From Patagioenas fasciata (taxonomy: Eukaryota; Chordata; Aves; Columbiformes; Columbidae), in assembly GCF_037038585.1 (NCBI RefSeq), contig NW_027288588.1, positions 496,001 to 560,000 of the forward strand: DNA of 64,000 nucleotides, written 5' to 3'. The first letter of the stretch is position 1. Each line of letters opens with the position of its first letter. Positions 1 through 15,200 of this stretch are shown here, one piece after another. The position numbers and the translations under genes are program-made. The notes beneath the pieces were generated by a model. It was not told the origin of the DNA. It searched no databases and was given only the letters and a program-made list of their open reading frames with translations.

Positions 1-235
1 GACTGAAACACAGGAGGCTCCATGTGAACATGAGCAGAAACTTGTTTGCTGGGAGGTGCCAGAGCCTGGCCCAGGCTGCCCAGAGCGGGTGTGGAGTCTC
101 CTTCTCTGAGACATTGAAACCCGCCTGGACCCACCTGTGTGATCTGCTCTGTGACCCTGCGTGAGCAGGGGGGTTGGACTGGGAGATCTCCAGAGGTCTC
201 TTCAGCCCTCACCAGTCTGGGATTCTGTGAAATCC
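1..235 (+). repeat. CR1 LINE, 3' end
   Basis: This is the 3'-terminal part of a CR1 non-LTR retrotransposon, in the dynein intron downstream of the 529-274 exon. It has the typical run 'cccaggctgcccagagcggg', 'gtggagtctccttctctgag', a 'gagcaggggggttggactgg' stretch and a 'tgggattctgtgaaatc' end. It is cut by the window start and matches the copies at 15.5 kb and 19.4 kb closely. Confidence 0.85.
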
Positions 236-273
236 TGTACGGCCTCTTTTGCCCTAACACAGAGCTAGCTCAC

Positions 274-3200
274 CCTCCATCTTCCAGTTGAGTGTTTCTT
301 CTGCCTTCTTCAGCTTCAAGTTAATATCCCACAGCTGCTCCTGTATGAGAGGGTATTCGACCTCCAGGACTGTCTTCAGGACCTTGTTGTATCTGTTCAC
401 CATCAGCTCCAAGTTGGCCGCCAGCTGCCGGTATGACTCCTTGGAGGAATAGATTTCTGCTGCCGTGGGTGGGATGGCTCCCAGCCGGCTGCCAGACAGG
501 TAGCTCACCTCCCTCAGCACCGACACCAGCTGCAGAAACAAGGCAGAGAGCTGAATGTGAGACAATCCTCCCCATTCACCTGGTAGACACCCTCCCGTCA
601 ATTCTGGGGATCTTAGGGGGTTCCTGCTGTTTTATTCACAAAGCAGTACGCTCTGAGAAGGGCCTGGACGCCTCCTAGTCCAGACCATCTCCCTCCCATT
701 GATCTTTGCCTCTGATTTGCTTCCCAATCAAAGACATCTAGCTCTGTTAACTACCCAGCCAGCAAACCCTGTGCAGCCTCTAAAAGCCATGATGATCTCT
801 GGTCTTCTCAGCTCTCCTCATCAATACAGTCTTTCAGCAATACTGTGCCTGCAGGAGGAGGCACAACCAAAAGCATCTTTGAGTTGTGATGGAACGGGAT
901 TGAGTGGGTTATTAAACTATAAACCCAAGTAGAAGTGAGTCCCTGCAACAAACGGAGCAGCAAGGTCTTCCAACGCAATATATCACTTCTAAGACAAAAA
1001 AAAAAAATCTTTGCTCAGTTTAGTGGCTTGTGAGAGGGAAAATGCTCCTGAAACGGCACATTTTGGCTGGGTGACAGAAATTCAGTATATTGTATGGGCA
1101 ATGGCAGGGGTGAGGAGTATCTACAATACTAAAGTGACTATGTCCACAATGACAAGAAGAGGAAAGAAAGACGGAGCGCAGAAGGGTGAAGGGAGCAGTT
1201 TGAGGAGGTGGATGGAAGAGGATGGGATGGGAGGAAGGGAAAAGCAGGGGATTGAGGGAGCAGGAGGCCAAGTGAGATAGAACCAAACTCCCCTCCCTTT
1301 TATGCACTGGAATGTCTGAGACATCCCCACCATGGTGTCAAGGATGTCTTACCCTCTTTCCCTCTCCTCCATGGAAGGTGAGCTCTGGAAGATTCTTTAA
1401 TGTTGAAGGGTTGCAAATACATCCTCCCTTTAGGCAAAATGAGGTGCTCCTATCTGCTCTGAAGGGCATGAAGGGGCTGCTAAGCAGGCACCTGAGGACA
1501 TGAGGCAGTCCTCAGTACGGAAAGCTGAGAGCAGCGCAGAAGCACTCAGAGACTGGAGCTGAGAACATGCTCAGCACGTCACAGGCTCCAAACCCTGGCA
1601 CCAGGGTGAAGGGTGGAAAACATCCCCTGGGGCCATTTGCTTCCCACCTTAGCAAGGAGATTCCAAGGAGCTGGACAAATCCTTTGTCTGAGAGCCAAGC
1701 TGGAATGAGCTCTGGAACCTCAACACTTTTCTCTAACAGCAGCAAGTCCCAGGGAAAGGGGGAAGTGTTTGATGTTTTCCCAGGCCCCTGAGATTCAGCA
1801 CCTCCGCAGCAAATGGCATTTCACATTTGAGAGGCCCCAGCTCTCATCAGGCCCCAGAACCTTTGAATCCACCTCTGCACTCTGCTGGCTTGGACCCTGC
1901 CTCTGCTTTGGGCAGGGGGATGGTCAGGCCTCCCTGTGCTGGAGAGGGCAGCCCTAGGGAACAGAGACCTACTGGAAGCCTCCTGCACCACAATTAAGGA
2001 AATCCAACAGCCACAACACTGAAGTAACGAAACAAACCTTTCCTGGGATTTTTATACCCTTTCAGGAAGCTCAGATTTCAGGTAAACATAACACGAACCC
2101 ACGTCTGTAGGATGATGCTCCTACGCTCCCCACACCAGCGTCAAACCAACCTGCTCTGGAGATGTTGACACCAGTTAACATCTGGCTACTCACAGACTTT
2201 CTGGCTTTAATTACAATCTGCGCTGCTTAAACTGTAATCCTGATATTTTACCAGGAGACAGAGCCCACAAAGGGGATGGTTAATTCATGTCACCCATAAC
2301 AGATGCTCCAGGGACCTCAGCAGAACAGATCTAGTAGCGATCCCACCAGACTTGCCATGCACGGTGGGGCACAGCTTGGAGACGTGCCCTCCAGCAGACA
2401 GGAAAGCTAGTTCTTACCTGGGGATCAAAAGTAACTGTGATCAGTTTGGTTTCTGGATCTCGCCGGATAAGCGGTTGAGTAAGGTTGTACTGTGATTTTT
2501 CAGAGACTGTCTGGGACCAGTCTGCATAGAGCTTCTCCTGATACCTGCCGAAAAACAAACAAACAAATTAAAACATCCACCACGTAGCTGCCAAGCCCGC
2601 ACACCAAGACATAGAACCAAATAAAAGCCAAGTCCACTTCTGAGGGCTGAAGAACATCAAGGAATATTTAAAACCCACCCACACCACCTCCATAAAGATC
2701 TTGGCTTCAAAGACAAACACCTGAAAACCAGTGACAGCATCAAGTCAGGAAAACAAAGATCCCCCAAGTACCATTCTTAGCAGAGGATTCAAATTTGGGG
2801 ACAAACATTCAAAAGCTCAGAGCAATCAGTTCAGTTTTAGCATCAAACATTAAGATATTAAGTGAGGTGCAACGAATCCCACTCCCACTTGTGGAACACA
2901 CACATTACAGCCACGGTAAGTACACTGTGAATGGGCACAAGTGGATTGAGACTTCTGGTCAGCTCAGGTTTTCTACCACAGCATCTCCTACATCCAAAAG
3001 AATCTCGTTCCAACATTTCTGCTGGGCTGCACAGCCCCTGTCCCTCCCATGCAAACTTCTCATTTCAAGATATCACAGAAAGACTGTGGTGTGTAGCAAA
3101 GGATTCCTCCTCCTCTCTCATCACAAAATTCCTTCTGGCTTAGAAAGAGACATTCTCAGGCCCTGGGCTTGCAAATGTGCTGAAAGGTGGTTTAGAGAAG

Positions 3201-6200
3201 GAGAAGGAAATGGCCTCAAGTTGCACCAGGGGAGGTTCAGACTGGATATTAGGAAACATTTCTTCCCCAAAGGGCTGTCGGGCATTGGAACAGGCTGCGA
3301 GGGCAGTGGTGGAGTCATCATCCCTGGAGGGGTGGACAGACGTGGAGACGAGGTTCTCAGGGACACGGGGCAGTGCCAGGGTTGTGTTAATGGATGGACA
3401 TGAGGGTCTCTTCCAACCAAAACAATTCTATGATTCTATAAGGTTTGGCTTTTTTTCATATAGTTACAGTCATGCCTGAGCCACCACTTACCTGTCGAGC
3501 AGCTGGATCATTTCTTCATACTTCTCTACCACCCTTCTTCCTTCAGCAGAGTCCAAGCAGCTGGTGGCACAACAGACAAGCTCAGCGTTACATTTAGCCC
3601 TGTGAGGCTGCAGTCTCTATTTACCCCTTCCCAAAACCACGCACCACCTTGCAGGCAGAGCCTGGCTGGGGATCTTACATTCCAACCCCACCATATCGCC
3701 CAAAACCATTTCACTGCACAAAAGCTCTCCAAGCCCCAGTGCGCCCTTTTGCGGGTGTTTGCATGGCAACTGGCAAATGAGAACCACGTCCTGGGGGAAG
3801 AACAAGGGCCCAGAGCTGCTGGAGGAACACTGGTCTCCGTAACATACTCAATGCTCCGGTGTTTGCACAGAGCAGGGCAACCTCTGCTCACCAGCCACCA
3901 CTTTCTGAGGTCAAAGAGGCACAGAAAGAAGCAGAGTGTGGCTCCCGGCAGATGAAGCTCTTGGCGGTGCCCAATTCATGCCCCTCAAACCGAAGAGCAA
4001 AGGTGTCCCAGAGTGCGGGAGGCAGAGCCCTGGCCACGCTGCCAGGGCTGTACAGCCCAGGGAACAGCAGGCCAGAGGAATTCTTATCATGCTGTCTTTT
4101 CCCCACTGTTTCATCTACAGTATCCAAGTTTTCCTCAAGATGGTTGTTGATTTTGGAGGACATATTGACAAAACTTGAATTAACTTAACCAAAAGCTGGA
4201 AAAAAGGAGCGCCTGAGCAGTCACCGCTGGGCAAGTGCTGAGAAACCTGCTGGAAGTAAACAAGTCCTCTGAGCAAATCCAAGTAAATCCCAGCAAAACC
4301 ACTTTTGTTTCTCCTTTTTAATCCTTTTTCCCTTTCAACAGCATCATGTCACCACCGTTGCAGAGCATGTTATTAACTACTCTAAACAGAGGACAGAAAA
4401 TCAGTGTGAAATGCAGATCTGGGTCCTTCATGGTGGACAAAAATTTGCCATTTAGGTTCAAATCAGACATGATAACTTGGGCTCTGTGCTGGGAACAGCC
4501 CAAGAGTTTGTTTCATTGCACCAATGTCTTTGCTGCTGCAGAATAACTGTGCACTTAAAGACACTTAATGGCAAGATACAGTGAGAGAAGGTTACAAACA
4601 TGGTACAGTGACGGTCAAGTTATTTTGGTCAAGTACATTAAAAAAGTGGATCCATTTACACAGAATCCTGACCAGCACACGTGAAGCCATTCCTGTGAGC
4701 TACCAGGTGCAGTCCCTAGAACATCCTCAGTTGTCATAAGTCCAACACTGCCTTGCTTACAGAGCTCTTAAATGTTGTCTCATGTGGTGCCAGCTGTGAG
4801 TATGAGGCCATACTTCCCTGACACCATCCGTTATAACAAGCATTTGGGTGATAAATATACCAGCATTGGTTTCTTTCCTTGATCTTGGGAGATGGCTCCT
4901 TTGTTTAACGCTGAGAAAGTTTTCTTCTGCCCAACAAAATGCTCGTCTGCTCCCCAACATGCAAACCCAGCTCCATCGACCCATCTCAGCTGAGTCCAGC
5001 CCAGCACTTCTCTGCTATTCACAGTTTGGATGATGCCAGAACCAGGACTTGCAGCTGAGGAGGTCCTGGAGAACATGCTGAGTGGGATTGCAGCAGGAAA
5101 GGTTCTGATACCTCTTTCAATTGCAACCCGGGAACTATGTCTGAAAGCTGAATAGCCCACTGTGCCTCTTAATCGCTTCAAAACAAATCCAGTTAATGAG
5201 TTTCTTAAAAAAAATAATGATCACAAGGAAGCTGAAAAGCACCAGTGCAACCACTTCACACCTCTTTGACTAAGAATTATTTCAGCTATAACCATGGGAT
5301 AATGTTCACCACAGAAAGAAAATCAGATTGATTACAGAGAAGATAGCAAGGTGGTCATAAAGCAACTTAGCTGGAACAGACACGCACAGATGTGGGATGT
5401 GCCTGAAGTGATCAAACGGCACCTGGATTCGCGCTCGCAGCTCCTGCGCCCAGCGCAGCGCTCCAGCCACCGGCGGCATGTTCTTGTGCACAGGGGGGAT
5501 CCTGGGGAGGGCACATTGGAACAGCATTTGACTGAACACTGCACTTGTAACCCCAAAGATGCAACAACAGAACCTCATTTGCAGAAAACTGCTCTGATTT
5601 CCCAGCTTCCTTCCTTAAATCCAACATCTGCCACACTGATGTAGGTCTGTGACCAAGGCAAGTGCCTCTGGATCTTGAATAAGGAGCTGAGATCGAACGA
5701 GAAGCCCAGACTATGTCCAAACCTGAGCTGATGTGAGGTGTCCCTTGCCTGGGACACATTCCCCGCCCCTCACAAACACTGACATAGGGATTTCTGACCA
5801 GGAGTTACTTCTGTCCGTCTTATCTAACAGCCACAGAACAATAACCACAAATTCACAGCAAATGATTCTCTCCATGATTCTCTCCAGTCCAGGACTTGTC
5901 TCGTTCCAGTATGATCTTTCTGAGGCAAGTAAATAGGTTATTGTTCAAAATGACACACTTGAATCCTCATAATCTGATAGAAATCCACCCATTCCCCCCT
6001 GTGCCAACAGTCACGGGGAATAATAAACTTGGAAAAGGCTGATTAAACCCTTGGTTACAAAGTCCCACTCGCATACTTTGCATTTTAAGCATTGTAAGGG
6101 AAACAAAATAAATTCATTCTGAGGAGCACATGAGTGGGTTTGCAGGTCCCATGGGGTGTTGGAGGCAGCACACAAATGTGGAGAGAAACCTCCTGTCACA

Positions 6201-9200
6201 GCCTCGCTGGGAGAAAAGCTCGGCATGTGTCTCCATTCCCAGTCACATATCATGCATACACATTTGAAAAAGGGTATTTTTACTCCTAACCAATTATTTG
6301 CTTTAATACTAAGAACACAGCTTTCCCAGGCATTTCCATTGCCACTAGGAGCTACAGAGGCTGAAAACATCTGCAATTTGTAAAGTTTTGGGTTCCTTAG
6401 AAAAATAAATCATTTCCCCCCCAAATTAATCTCAATCAAACTCCCTGTAAAACCCATTTTACTCAGCACGTTCTACCTACCGAGCTTCAGCTCTGCCTGG
6501 ATGTGCCGGGAGTAGATCAGCCTGGCGTGGTCCAGGGCCCTGCTGAACATGCTGATGAGGACGGAGTATTTGCCAGCAGCATCTGCAGCGACTACCGGTC
6601 GCTCCAAAAGGCTCCCGAACATGTCCAGCAGCTGTTGGGGTGAACACGCAGGAAAAGAAGAGGGGAAAAATTTACAACCCCGACTCCTGCAGAGAGATCA
6701 GCTGGGACCTTCCTCCCCAGCCCAGAGGCTTCAATACTGTCCGCACCGATGGGCACTTTGGAAAAAGGAAATTTGCTCCCTTTGTTACGGGGCCTCTCAG
6801 ACTTTCTCTGGGGTTGGACCACATTCCAACTGTTGTTCTTCAAATGCTTCAAGATTTTCTATTTTTTTCAAAAAACTCACAAAGATAAACACTGTCACTT
6901 GCTAAAGTCTTTTCTACAAATGCTTATATTGATTTTTTTAAAAAAATACCATTTATTATTTCTGCAAGATAGATTAATTGATAAATAAACCAGCTTTGTT
7001 TCTAGAAAACCTGTTTCCAAAACTGAAACAGATCCATGTATTAATAATATTAACAAATTGATACTAACAATATCAATTCTCACCAGGAAATCCTAGAAAA
7101 AGCATGATTTCCCCCGACTTGCAGAGAGAGACACAAATATATCTCCTGGCATCCAAAAGCTTTGTGAGGGACCCACCAGCCTGAGCATCCCAAACCAAGA
7201 GCAGCCCAAAAGCTCCAAGTCCCACTGTCCCACCAGCAAACACCAGCCCCATGTGCCTGTGGCTCCAGCACTGCCTGGTCTCCTCAGCGTGATTCTCACC
7301 GAGCCGGGTGCCCTGATTTCCCTTTTAGGGAAGAGCAAGGGAGCGATAAACAAACCTTGAAGGCGTGGTCCAAGTTGGAGGCGTCATCAAAAGCCTGGAT
7401 GAAAATGGTGCCCAGCCGACGGTCCATGTCTTCTACTTTCTGCTGGAAACCAAAGGCATCCTGCTCAAAGTCCTGCACAAAGGCAAAACACAAGCTGTGA
7501 GGCTGCAAGATGGCACTAGGAAGGTACCTGTAACTCCTCGATCCAGAGATGCCCTCTCTTATTCACCGTGAACTAAGCCACTCCTCTGGCCAATCTTCAG
7601 CCATCGCAACGTGGCAAAGTCCTCACGAAGCTTGAGAACATTTCTGTGCTGTCCCATGGCTGAGATGTTGGCCCTTTCTCTGGGAGGGACCCTTTGGTCC
7701 TGAGGGCTTTCCACAGCCCACATGGCACTATCTTCAGCCTACAGGCAAGATGGACTATTTCCACACCCTCTCCCCCACCACTTGGCCTGAAGACCACACC
7801 ATCATCCAGAAAACCCACGGATGCACCTGCTGAGTCCCAAATCCAACCTACTTTCAAGTCAAAACAAGCCTGTGGTTCCATGGTGAGCTGGTTGTGAGTG
7901 AGGCAGTTTCAAAACACTCGCACAGGTTGCCCAGAGAGGCTGTGGAGTCTCCACACTTGGACATAGGTAATCTTGGAGATATTTCACCTGACCAGTCACA
8001 GTCCTGCTCTAGCTGAGCCTGCTTTGAGCAGGGAAGGTGGACTGGGTGATCTCCAGAGGTCCTTTTCAAACTCAACAGTACTGGGTTTCTGTAATTTCCA
8101 TCATCTCCTTGCACTGCTTTTCTTGCTTCAATTGTAATAAATCCTTTGAACTTCAAGAGTAACATCTATATTTGTTTTCCTACACGTAAAAGAGTCCAAA
8201 TCAAAGACTGAACTTGACAGTCCGTGACAGTCCTTCTGTTCTAGCTTGGACAAAACCACTAAAAATGAGGTCATGTGTCTCTTTTCCAAAGGACAAAGTG
8301 CAAGGAAATAGCTTTTACTATTGCTACTGCTGAGCTCCAGCAGATCCAGATGCCATGTTTTAGCTAAAAAAAACGGCTCCAGCAGTGGCAGAGGGTGCAA
8401 AACTAGAGCACTGAAAGAACAAACATGACTCAGAGTCACACAAATGGCCATGGGGTCACCAAACCCAAGCCACCTCCTGCAGAGCCACTGTCACCTCTCC
8501 TCTGTGCCTGCCCTGCTGAAGGAGGGGTGCTATGGAGCAAGCAGCTTTCCAGCAAGAAACACTGGGGACGTGCCACCCCCTGCAGAGATGTACTGGGAGC
8601 TGCAGGAAGCAAAGCACGAGCCACCCATCCCCACACCAGGCAGGTCCCAGAGGGCTGGGAATATTCCTTTAATTAAAGCACTACTGATAATAAAATAGAG
8701 CATCCTTGAATTCTGAGAGCCCCAGATGCCATGTGTTCATCTAGGCAGGAGCGAACACATCCCAGAGATGATCTGAGTTGGCCCTCATCAGGCAAACTAC
8801 CTTGTTTTTCCAAAACTAAGACAGAGTCTTATATTAATTTTTGCTGCAAAAGATGCTTACTTTTTTACATGTATAGCTGCCTGGACCCTATTTAAATTGA
8901 CTTTTTTATGAACTGTAACTAGGGCTAATTTTTTGAATAGGGTTCATATTTCAAGCATCCTGAAAAATCATGCTATAGCTTGTTTTTGGGGTAGGTCTTT
9001 TTTTTGGGGAAACATGGTAAATACCAAGAGCAGGAAAGCAAAGAGATGTGGGTGTTGGTATAGCTCTTATACCTCAGCAAGCACCATGTACAGCAAAAGC
9101 TTGTGCATAACTCATGGAAATCCCAGTTTCCCAGCTGCACTGATCTAAGGTGCTGATCTAGCAAGATATGTTAGATATAGACGTGCAAGAAGTCCCAAAT

Positions 9201-12200
9201 CTCTGCAGGAAAGGCCAGCGGCTCCCTGTTCCCTCCAGTACCAGATCAGATCATAATGAAAGGAGGAAAGAGCTGGGAAGAAGATAGCAGGAAACTGCTG
9301 CTTTGGAAACATGCACATGTTCCTGATGTTCCCGCAAACTGGTCCCACCTACCGTGTTGGTCAGGTCAAGACAGTCATAGGTTCGCTCTGAAAACACCTT
9401 GTATGCCTCCTGGAATTCCTCATACATGTCCAGGACCTGCTGGCCCAGGGTCTTCCCTTTAATCCCACTGAATTCAATTTTCTCCAGCTTCATCAAGTCC
9501 AAGGAAGTTGCCAGGAGATCCTTCAAAGTCAACGGAGGGAGACACAGGTCATGATGTTGACAAAAGAAGATGACAACAGTTGTCACGACAGAGTTGCACT
9601 TGCTGAGGGACCTTCCCAAGCACAGCGCTGGTGCTCAGGCTGGGTGGCAGGGATGGGAAGGGGGGAGCCTGATCTGCCTGTCCTGAGCATCAGTGGCTGC
9701 TCATAACACGTCCCTGCCCAGTGAGACCTGCTGCAGCCACTAGAAATACCATGACAACTGTAAAATCGCTTTTAAGTGTATTTAAAGGACAGATCCAAAG
9801 CAGGATATGAGACTCTTATATGTCATCCAGCATAGCTAAGAATCCCAATTTTATAGGTATCAACCAAGGACAGATTTCTAATATTTACAGGTACCCAAAC
9901 TGTCCAAAGCTCCTGCGCAGTCAAACCTCCACGTGTCCAAGTGGGTGTTGCAGCACCTGCCCCGCTGGCCCTCTCTGCTGAGGTGGCACACGGGTCCTTC
10001 CCTTCCCTTCCCATCCTCTGCAGCCTGGCAGTGTCACCTCTTGGGAAAATGTCCCGCTCCCCCAGTGGTGGTGGCAGCACTGGGCAGCTCTGCTGCCATC
10101 CCACCTCATCTGTCTCCCTAGGTAGGGCCAAGTAAGGGCTGGTTGAACATCCATTGTCTCAGAGGACCAGGAGAAATGTGCACAGGAATGTACTGGTGGC
10201 CACTCTCTGCTTGCACTTGTCCTGGGGCCACCCGAGCAGGGCAGCAGGTTTTACCACAGACACGTAATATGAAACAGTGCAACGAACCAAAGGGAAGGGA
10301 TCCTTCCCTCTTCACGTGCTCATGGGCTACCCATGCACCAGTGTAACTGCAGCTTTTATGAAAATTCGAAAACAAATGCACATATGCATTCATATTCACT
10401 TCGACACACCAGCACATCCGCTTGAACAAATACCTAGTAAGGCAAAAAAATAATGTGGAAATACCAGTTGTCCCTTGCTTTGTCTTGCAAGGTTGCTTGA
10501 AATGAAGTGATGAGGGGAAATTGAGACGGAGAGAGATGCAGCAGTTTTCCTCATTAACAGGCTGGTGTGCACTATGCTTTTAATTATTGTTTTACAGCTC
10601 ACTCCGCAGGCTCTCCCTCTGACTCCAGATACTGCAGCTTCTACTGTCCCTGGAGTGTGGGACAGCCACGGAAGGAGGAAACAGACACTGGTCAAAACGC
10701 ACAGTGCCCCAGCTCAAAACCTCCCCACTGGCTTTTGTCTGCAGCCCATATCCACAGTGTGCCCATGGCATCCATGGAATCCCAGCAGTCAGTGCCCCAG
10801 AGCCTTTACAGGGTCCCAGTAAACCTGTCACCAACACTGTCCTCATGATAACCTGCAGTTATTCCTGTGTCTATTTATATTCCTCTCTACACCGACCAGC
10901 ATAATTTGGTTTATTTCACATCAAACCCTACTGGAAACCATCATTATGAATACTTTTAAAATAGGCACCAGCCATGACAGTTTTCAACATAGTTAATTAA
11001 GGAACACATAAAAGTATATGGCACATTTAAAGCAGTAAAACTGCAAACACCAGCAACCTGTACACTGGCCATCCAACCCTACACACTGAGAACGCAGCAA
11101 CAATCAACAAAGAAATTCATTTGGGATGTGTGTGGAGAGCAGATGAATGTGTGTGGTTAGCCACGTGAGAGATAACAGGTACATGCAAGGTCTGTACAAG
11201 AGGTACATACAGTATCTGTATAAGAGGTATATACAGTGTCTGTATAACAGGTACATATGGTGTCCGTATGTCTGTGGTCTCCAGACACAGCCATGTGGTA
11301 AGGAGAGCATAGGGAGCTCCCACATTCACACTCAGACCTGCTCTCTGCAGAACATCTCCTGTGGCTCAAGGAGCCCTTGGCCACACTGGGAGCTCAGGGA
11401 TGACACCCCAATGTCCCTGCCTCAGGTGACAGATCTGGCAAACAGGGACACCCCTGAGCCACAGCACCCCAGTTTGATGGACTATGAGGATGCGAAGGGA
11501 CAACCTGGTGAGGAACGTGTCCCTGCTCCTCCCCAGGCCCACGTGGCACAGCCAAGGGGATCCTGCCATCTGGCCTCTCCAAGACAGGCAGGACCCAGCT
11601 CTAGGGTGTCATAGAATCATAGAACCATTTCAGTTGCAAGAGACCCTTAAGATCATTGAGTCCAACCATAACCTAAATCTGTCTCTGATGGCACCAGGAG
11701 ACCTGGGAGATTACATTGCTTTATTTACAGCTGTGCAAACCACACCTCCAGTAATCCTCCTTTTCTTGCCCCAACAGGAGCAAGGAGTCCAACGGGACTC
11801 CTGAGAGCAAAAAACACACCTATCAACCTGACCAGCTTACATATGCACTGAGCAGGACATAGTAAAACACAGTCTTAGACTCGCTGTAACAGGAGACCTA
11901 ACAGCAAAAGAGTGGCCCCATTCCCTGGTATCAGGTGAAGCTATAGAAAGGAAAGATGCCAGCAAGTGATCTCCTGGCTACAGAGTTCTCCTGACGGTTT
12001 GCAATGTTTTTCAAGACCAGAGTCTCACCTCCACCATCTCCAGTCTCTTCAGGAAGGTGTCCAGCCTCGCAAACACCATCGTGGAGCTGACGTCCCACTC
12101 CCTCACTTCTTGGCCTGGTTCATAATACATGTGCAGTTTTTCCCTTCTCTCCTCAAATGCCTCTTTGAACATGTTCAGGATACCGAGCACCATTCGCACC

Positions 12201-15200
12201 TTGCCCAGGCTCTCCTCCATGTCCCCTTTCAGAAGGTCTTCTGGAGACAGGTACACCAGGGCCTGGAAGAGCAAAATCACACCTGAGAGGTCACTTCTGC
12301 CATCATGGAAAACAAGGACTTCTTGTGTTGAACACATTTGAACCTGTTTATTAAGTTAAATGTTGCCTAAAGAATCACTTTTCCAGGGAAGGACAATAGG
12401 AAGAAGGGGAGAGGGGACACAGGGGACTGCAAACACAGGCATCACAGCCACAGACCTGCTCAATGAGAAGGTTGCAGATCTCCTGGAGCAGCACCACTAT
12501 CCGCACGGGCATGTTGTAGTGCTTGGAGGTGACCCAGATCAAACACACCACGTGGAGCAGGGGGAGCAGGAAAGGCTTCACCTCGCTGAACTCAACCCTC
12601 TCTACGTCTTCCAAGCGGCGCTTGAGGGGTGTCAGGTGCAGGTGAACGTCCTGAGCTTCAGTCAAAGCTGTGTTGAGAGACGTGAGAAGCGGTAAGAACC
12701 ACCCAGCTGCGGTGTGCTGGGTTCCCAGCTAGGTGCTGGCCTCACCACATGGAAAAGTGCCTGGGAAAAGAAACTGTCCTGACAAGCACTGAGCACCCTC
12801 AGCCACCTGTGTGCTGCAGGTCACTCACTCGTGAACATCACTCACCTGCGGCAGTAACCAGAACAGAAATAAGCTGATGTGATGGCAGGGGACAGGGAGC
12901 TGGGACAGGGCTTCGTGGAGAGCCTGAGTCCACAACTGCTAAAAAGTCACACGGAATTTGCCCAACAGCACCAAAAATACAGTGCTGCCATGGCTGTGAG
13001 CCATGGCCTTGCTGTACAGCACGACAGGCTGTACAGCCTTGGCCTGAGCCCTTTTTAGCTCAGTTTTGGCTCAAGCAACTCCTTGTCCAGTGGGCAGATG
13101 ACGACGGCCCCACCAGTCCTGACTGTAATAGAAAACCTGTCAACAGTAAAGCAACTGATGTCTGACTCGTCGAAAGCTTTAGCTTAGCTCTGTACAGCTG
13201 TGTGGTTTTACCCTGAAGAATTACCCCAGAGCGCAAGCATTAATAAAACCAGATCGTTGTGCAATTAAACCTGTGGACCAACAAGAAGTGACAGAAGTGC
13301 TTGAATGCATGCAAAAATAACCCCTAAGGCCCAAGACCAAGGAAGAAGAGACTCCCACTATCAGCATCACCCTCCCAGCAAATCCACCAACAGCAGCCAC
13401 ACCAGTACAATGCCAGGGAAAGGGGCAGAGACTTAAAAGCAGGTGCACACAAATCTGAACTGCGCTGTAATGGAAATTAACAATTATAGTCCAAATTATC
13501 CAATTAGGGTTAGTATCGCTGTAGCCGGATTAAAACCAAATATTTGTTGTATTTTGATTAAACCCTTAAAGTATTAATTAGTTTAACAATGAACCCTTGG
13601 CTCCTTATATAAGGGGTGTTTCTCCAGCCCATTTAAACGGCACAATGCAGAGTGTGACACAGATCCTTAAGAGATTCAATGTTTGCACGTGAAGTGGTGA
13701 AGAACAGTGTTTTCTGCCAGCACGTGCACAGCTAACACAGTCTAGATGGTTTCATTGTGCCAGAGAGCAGCTGGGTTGGACATGGATGTCCAGCTGTGTT
13801 GGTCTGCAGGGACAGACCAGCAGGACTACACTGTTTTTCACTACAGACAGGGATTTGCAATATTTCCTTGGGCTGCGCTCAACTCCCCTAAGCAAAGCAA
13901 AGCAAGGAAATTCGGGCTGCAGTGGCCAAAGCCTGAGAAGCAGCGCTCTAACAAAGCAGTCTTAGGTACAAGATCTGTCCTCTTAGTCTGAACTCCCGTT
14001 CCTGCATAATAACACCAGAGGAGCTGGTGGAAGTTGAGGTGAGTCCTGTTAGAGTAATGCAAACACTTTATTACAGCAGAATAAACTCCCAAACCCATTC
14101 ACCCTGAACTTTGGCAAGAGTCTGGCTCAACAGACCAGCGATGGAGCTTGTCCCAGCCTGGAAACAAAAGCCTAGACTCAAGCACAAGCAGCCCAGTCTC
14201 AATTCACAAACTAGAAAGATTTGGCTTGAAATCAGTCACACCAGGCCATGAAGAAAGGCCAGAAGCCAGCACTGTGGTAAAGTTGCCCCAGCATCTCACC
14301 TGCCTCAACATCCATTAGCATGGTTTCGAAGGCTGGGATGTAGCTGCTCTCAACTCTCTCCAGCAGCTCCATCATGTTCCTGACCTTCCTCGTTGTCAGC
14401 TGGTTGTAAATGCATTCCAGGTCATCACACCTACAGCAACCGAGACACAGAATCACAGAATCAGTTGGTTGGAAGAGACCCTCAAGATCATCGAGTCCAA
14501 CCATAACCTAACCCCTGGCACTGCCCCGTGTCCCTGAGAATGTCATCTCTGTGACTGTTCAACCCCTCCAGGAATGGTGACTCCACCACTGCCCTGGGCA
14601 GCCTGTTCCAATGCTTCACAACCCCTTCTGGGAAGAAATGTTTCCTAATATCCAACCTCAGCCTCCCCTGGCGCAACTTGAGGCCGTTTCCTCTGCTCCT
14701 GGCGCTTGTTCCTGGGGAGCAGAGCCCGACCCCCCCTGGCTCCAAGCTCCTTTCAGGCAGTTCAGAGATCAGAAGGTCTCCCCTCAGCTCCTGTTCTCCA
14801 GCTGAACCCCCCAGGTCCCTCAGCCGCTCCCATCACACTTGTGCTCCAGCCCCTCACCAGCTCCATTCCCTTCTCTCAACTCACTCCACTACCTCAAGGT
14901 CTTTCTTGGCCTGAGGGGCCCAAAACTGATTTGAGGTTTGGCTTCCCCAGCGCTGAGTACAGTGGGACAGTCATTGCCCTGGGCCTGCTGGCCACACTGT
15001 TCTTGATGCACACCAGGATGCTGGTGGCCATGTTACCCACCTACACTGGGCCATCAGCTGTCCCCCAACATCATCTGTTTCCCCTGGGCCTGATTCAGGG
15101 CTTCCTCCAGCTACACATGGACTGTGGAAATGGGAGAAAGCTGCATGAGGCACAGACAAACCCTACAGGACAGAAAGTGCTGAGTTCAGCATGACAGCAG

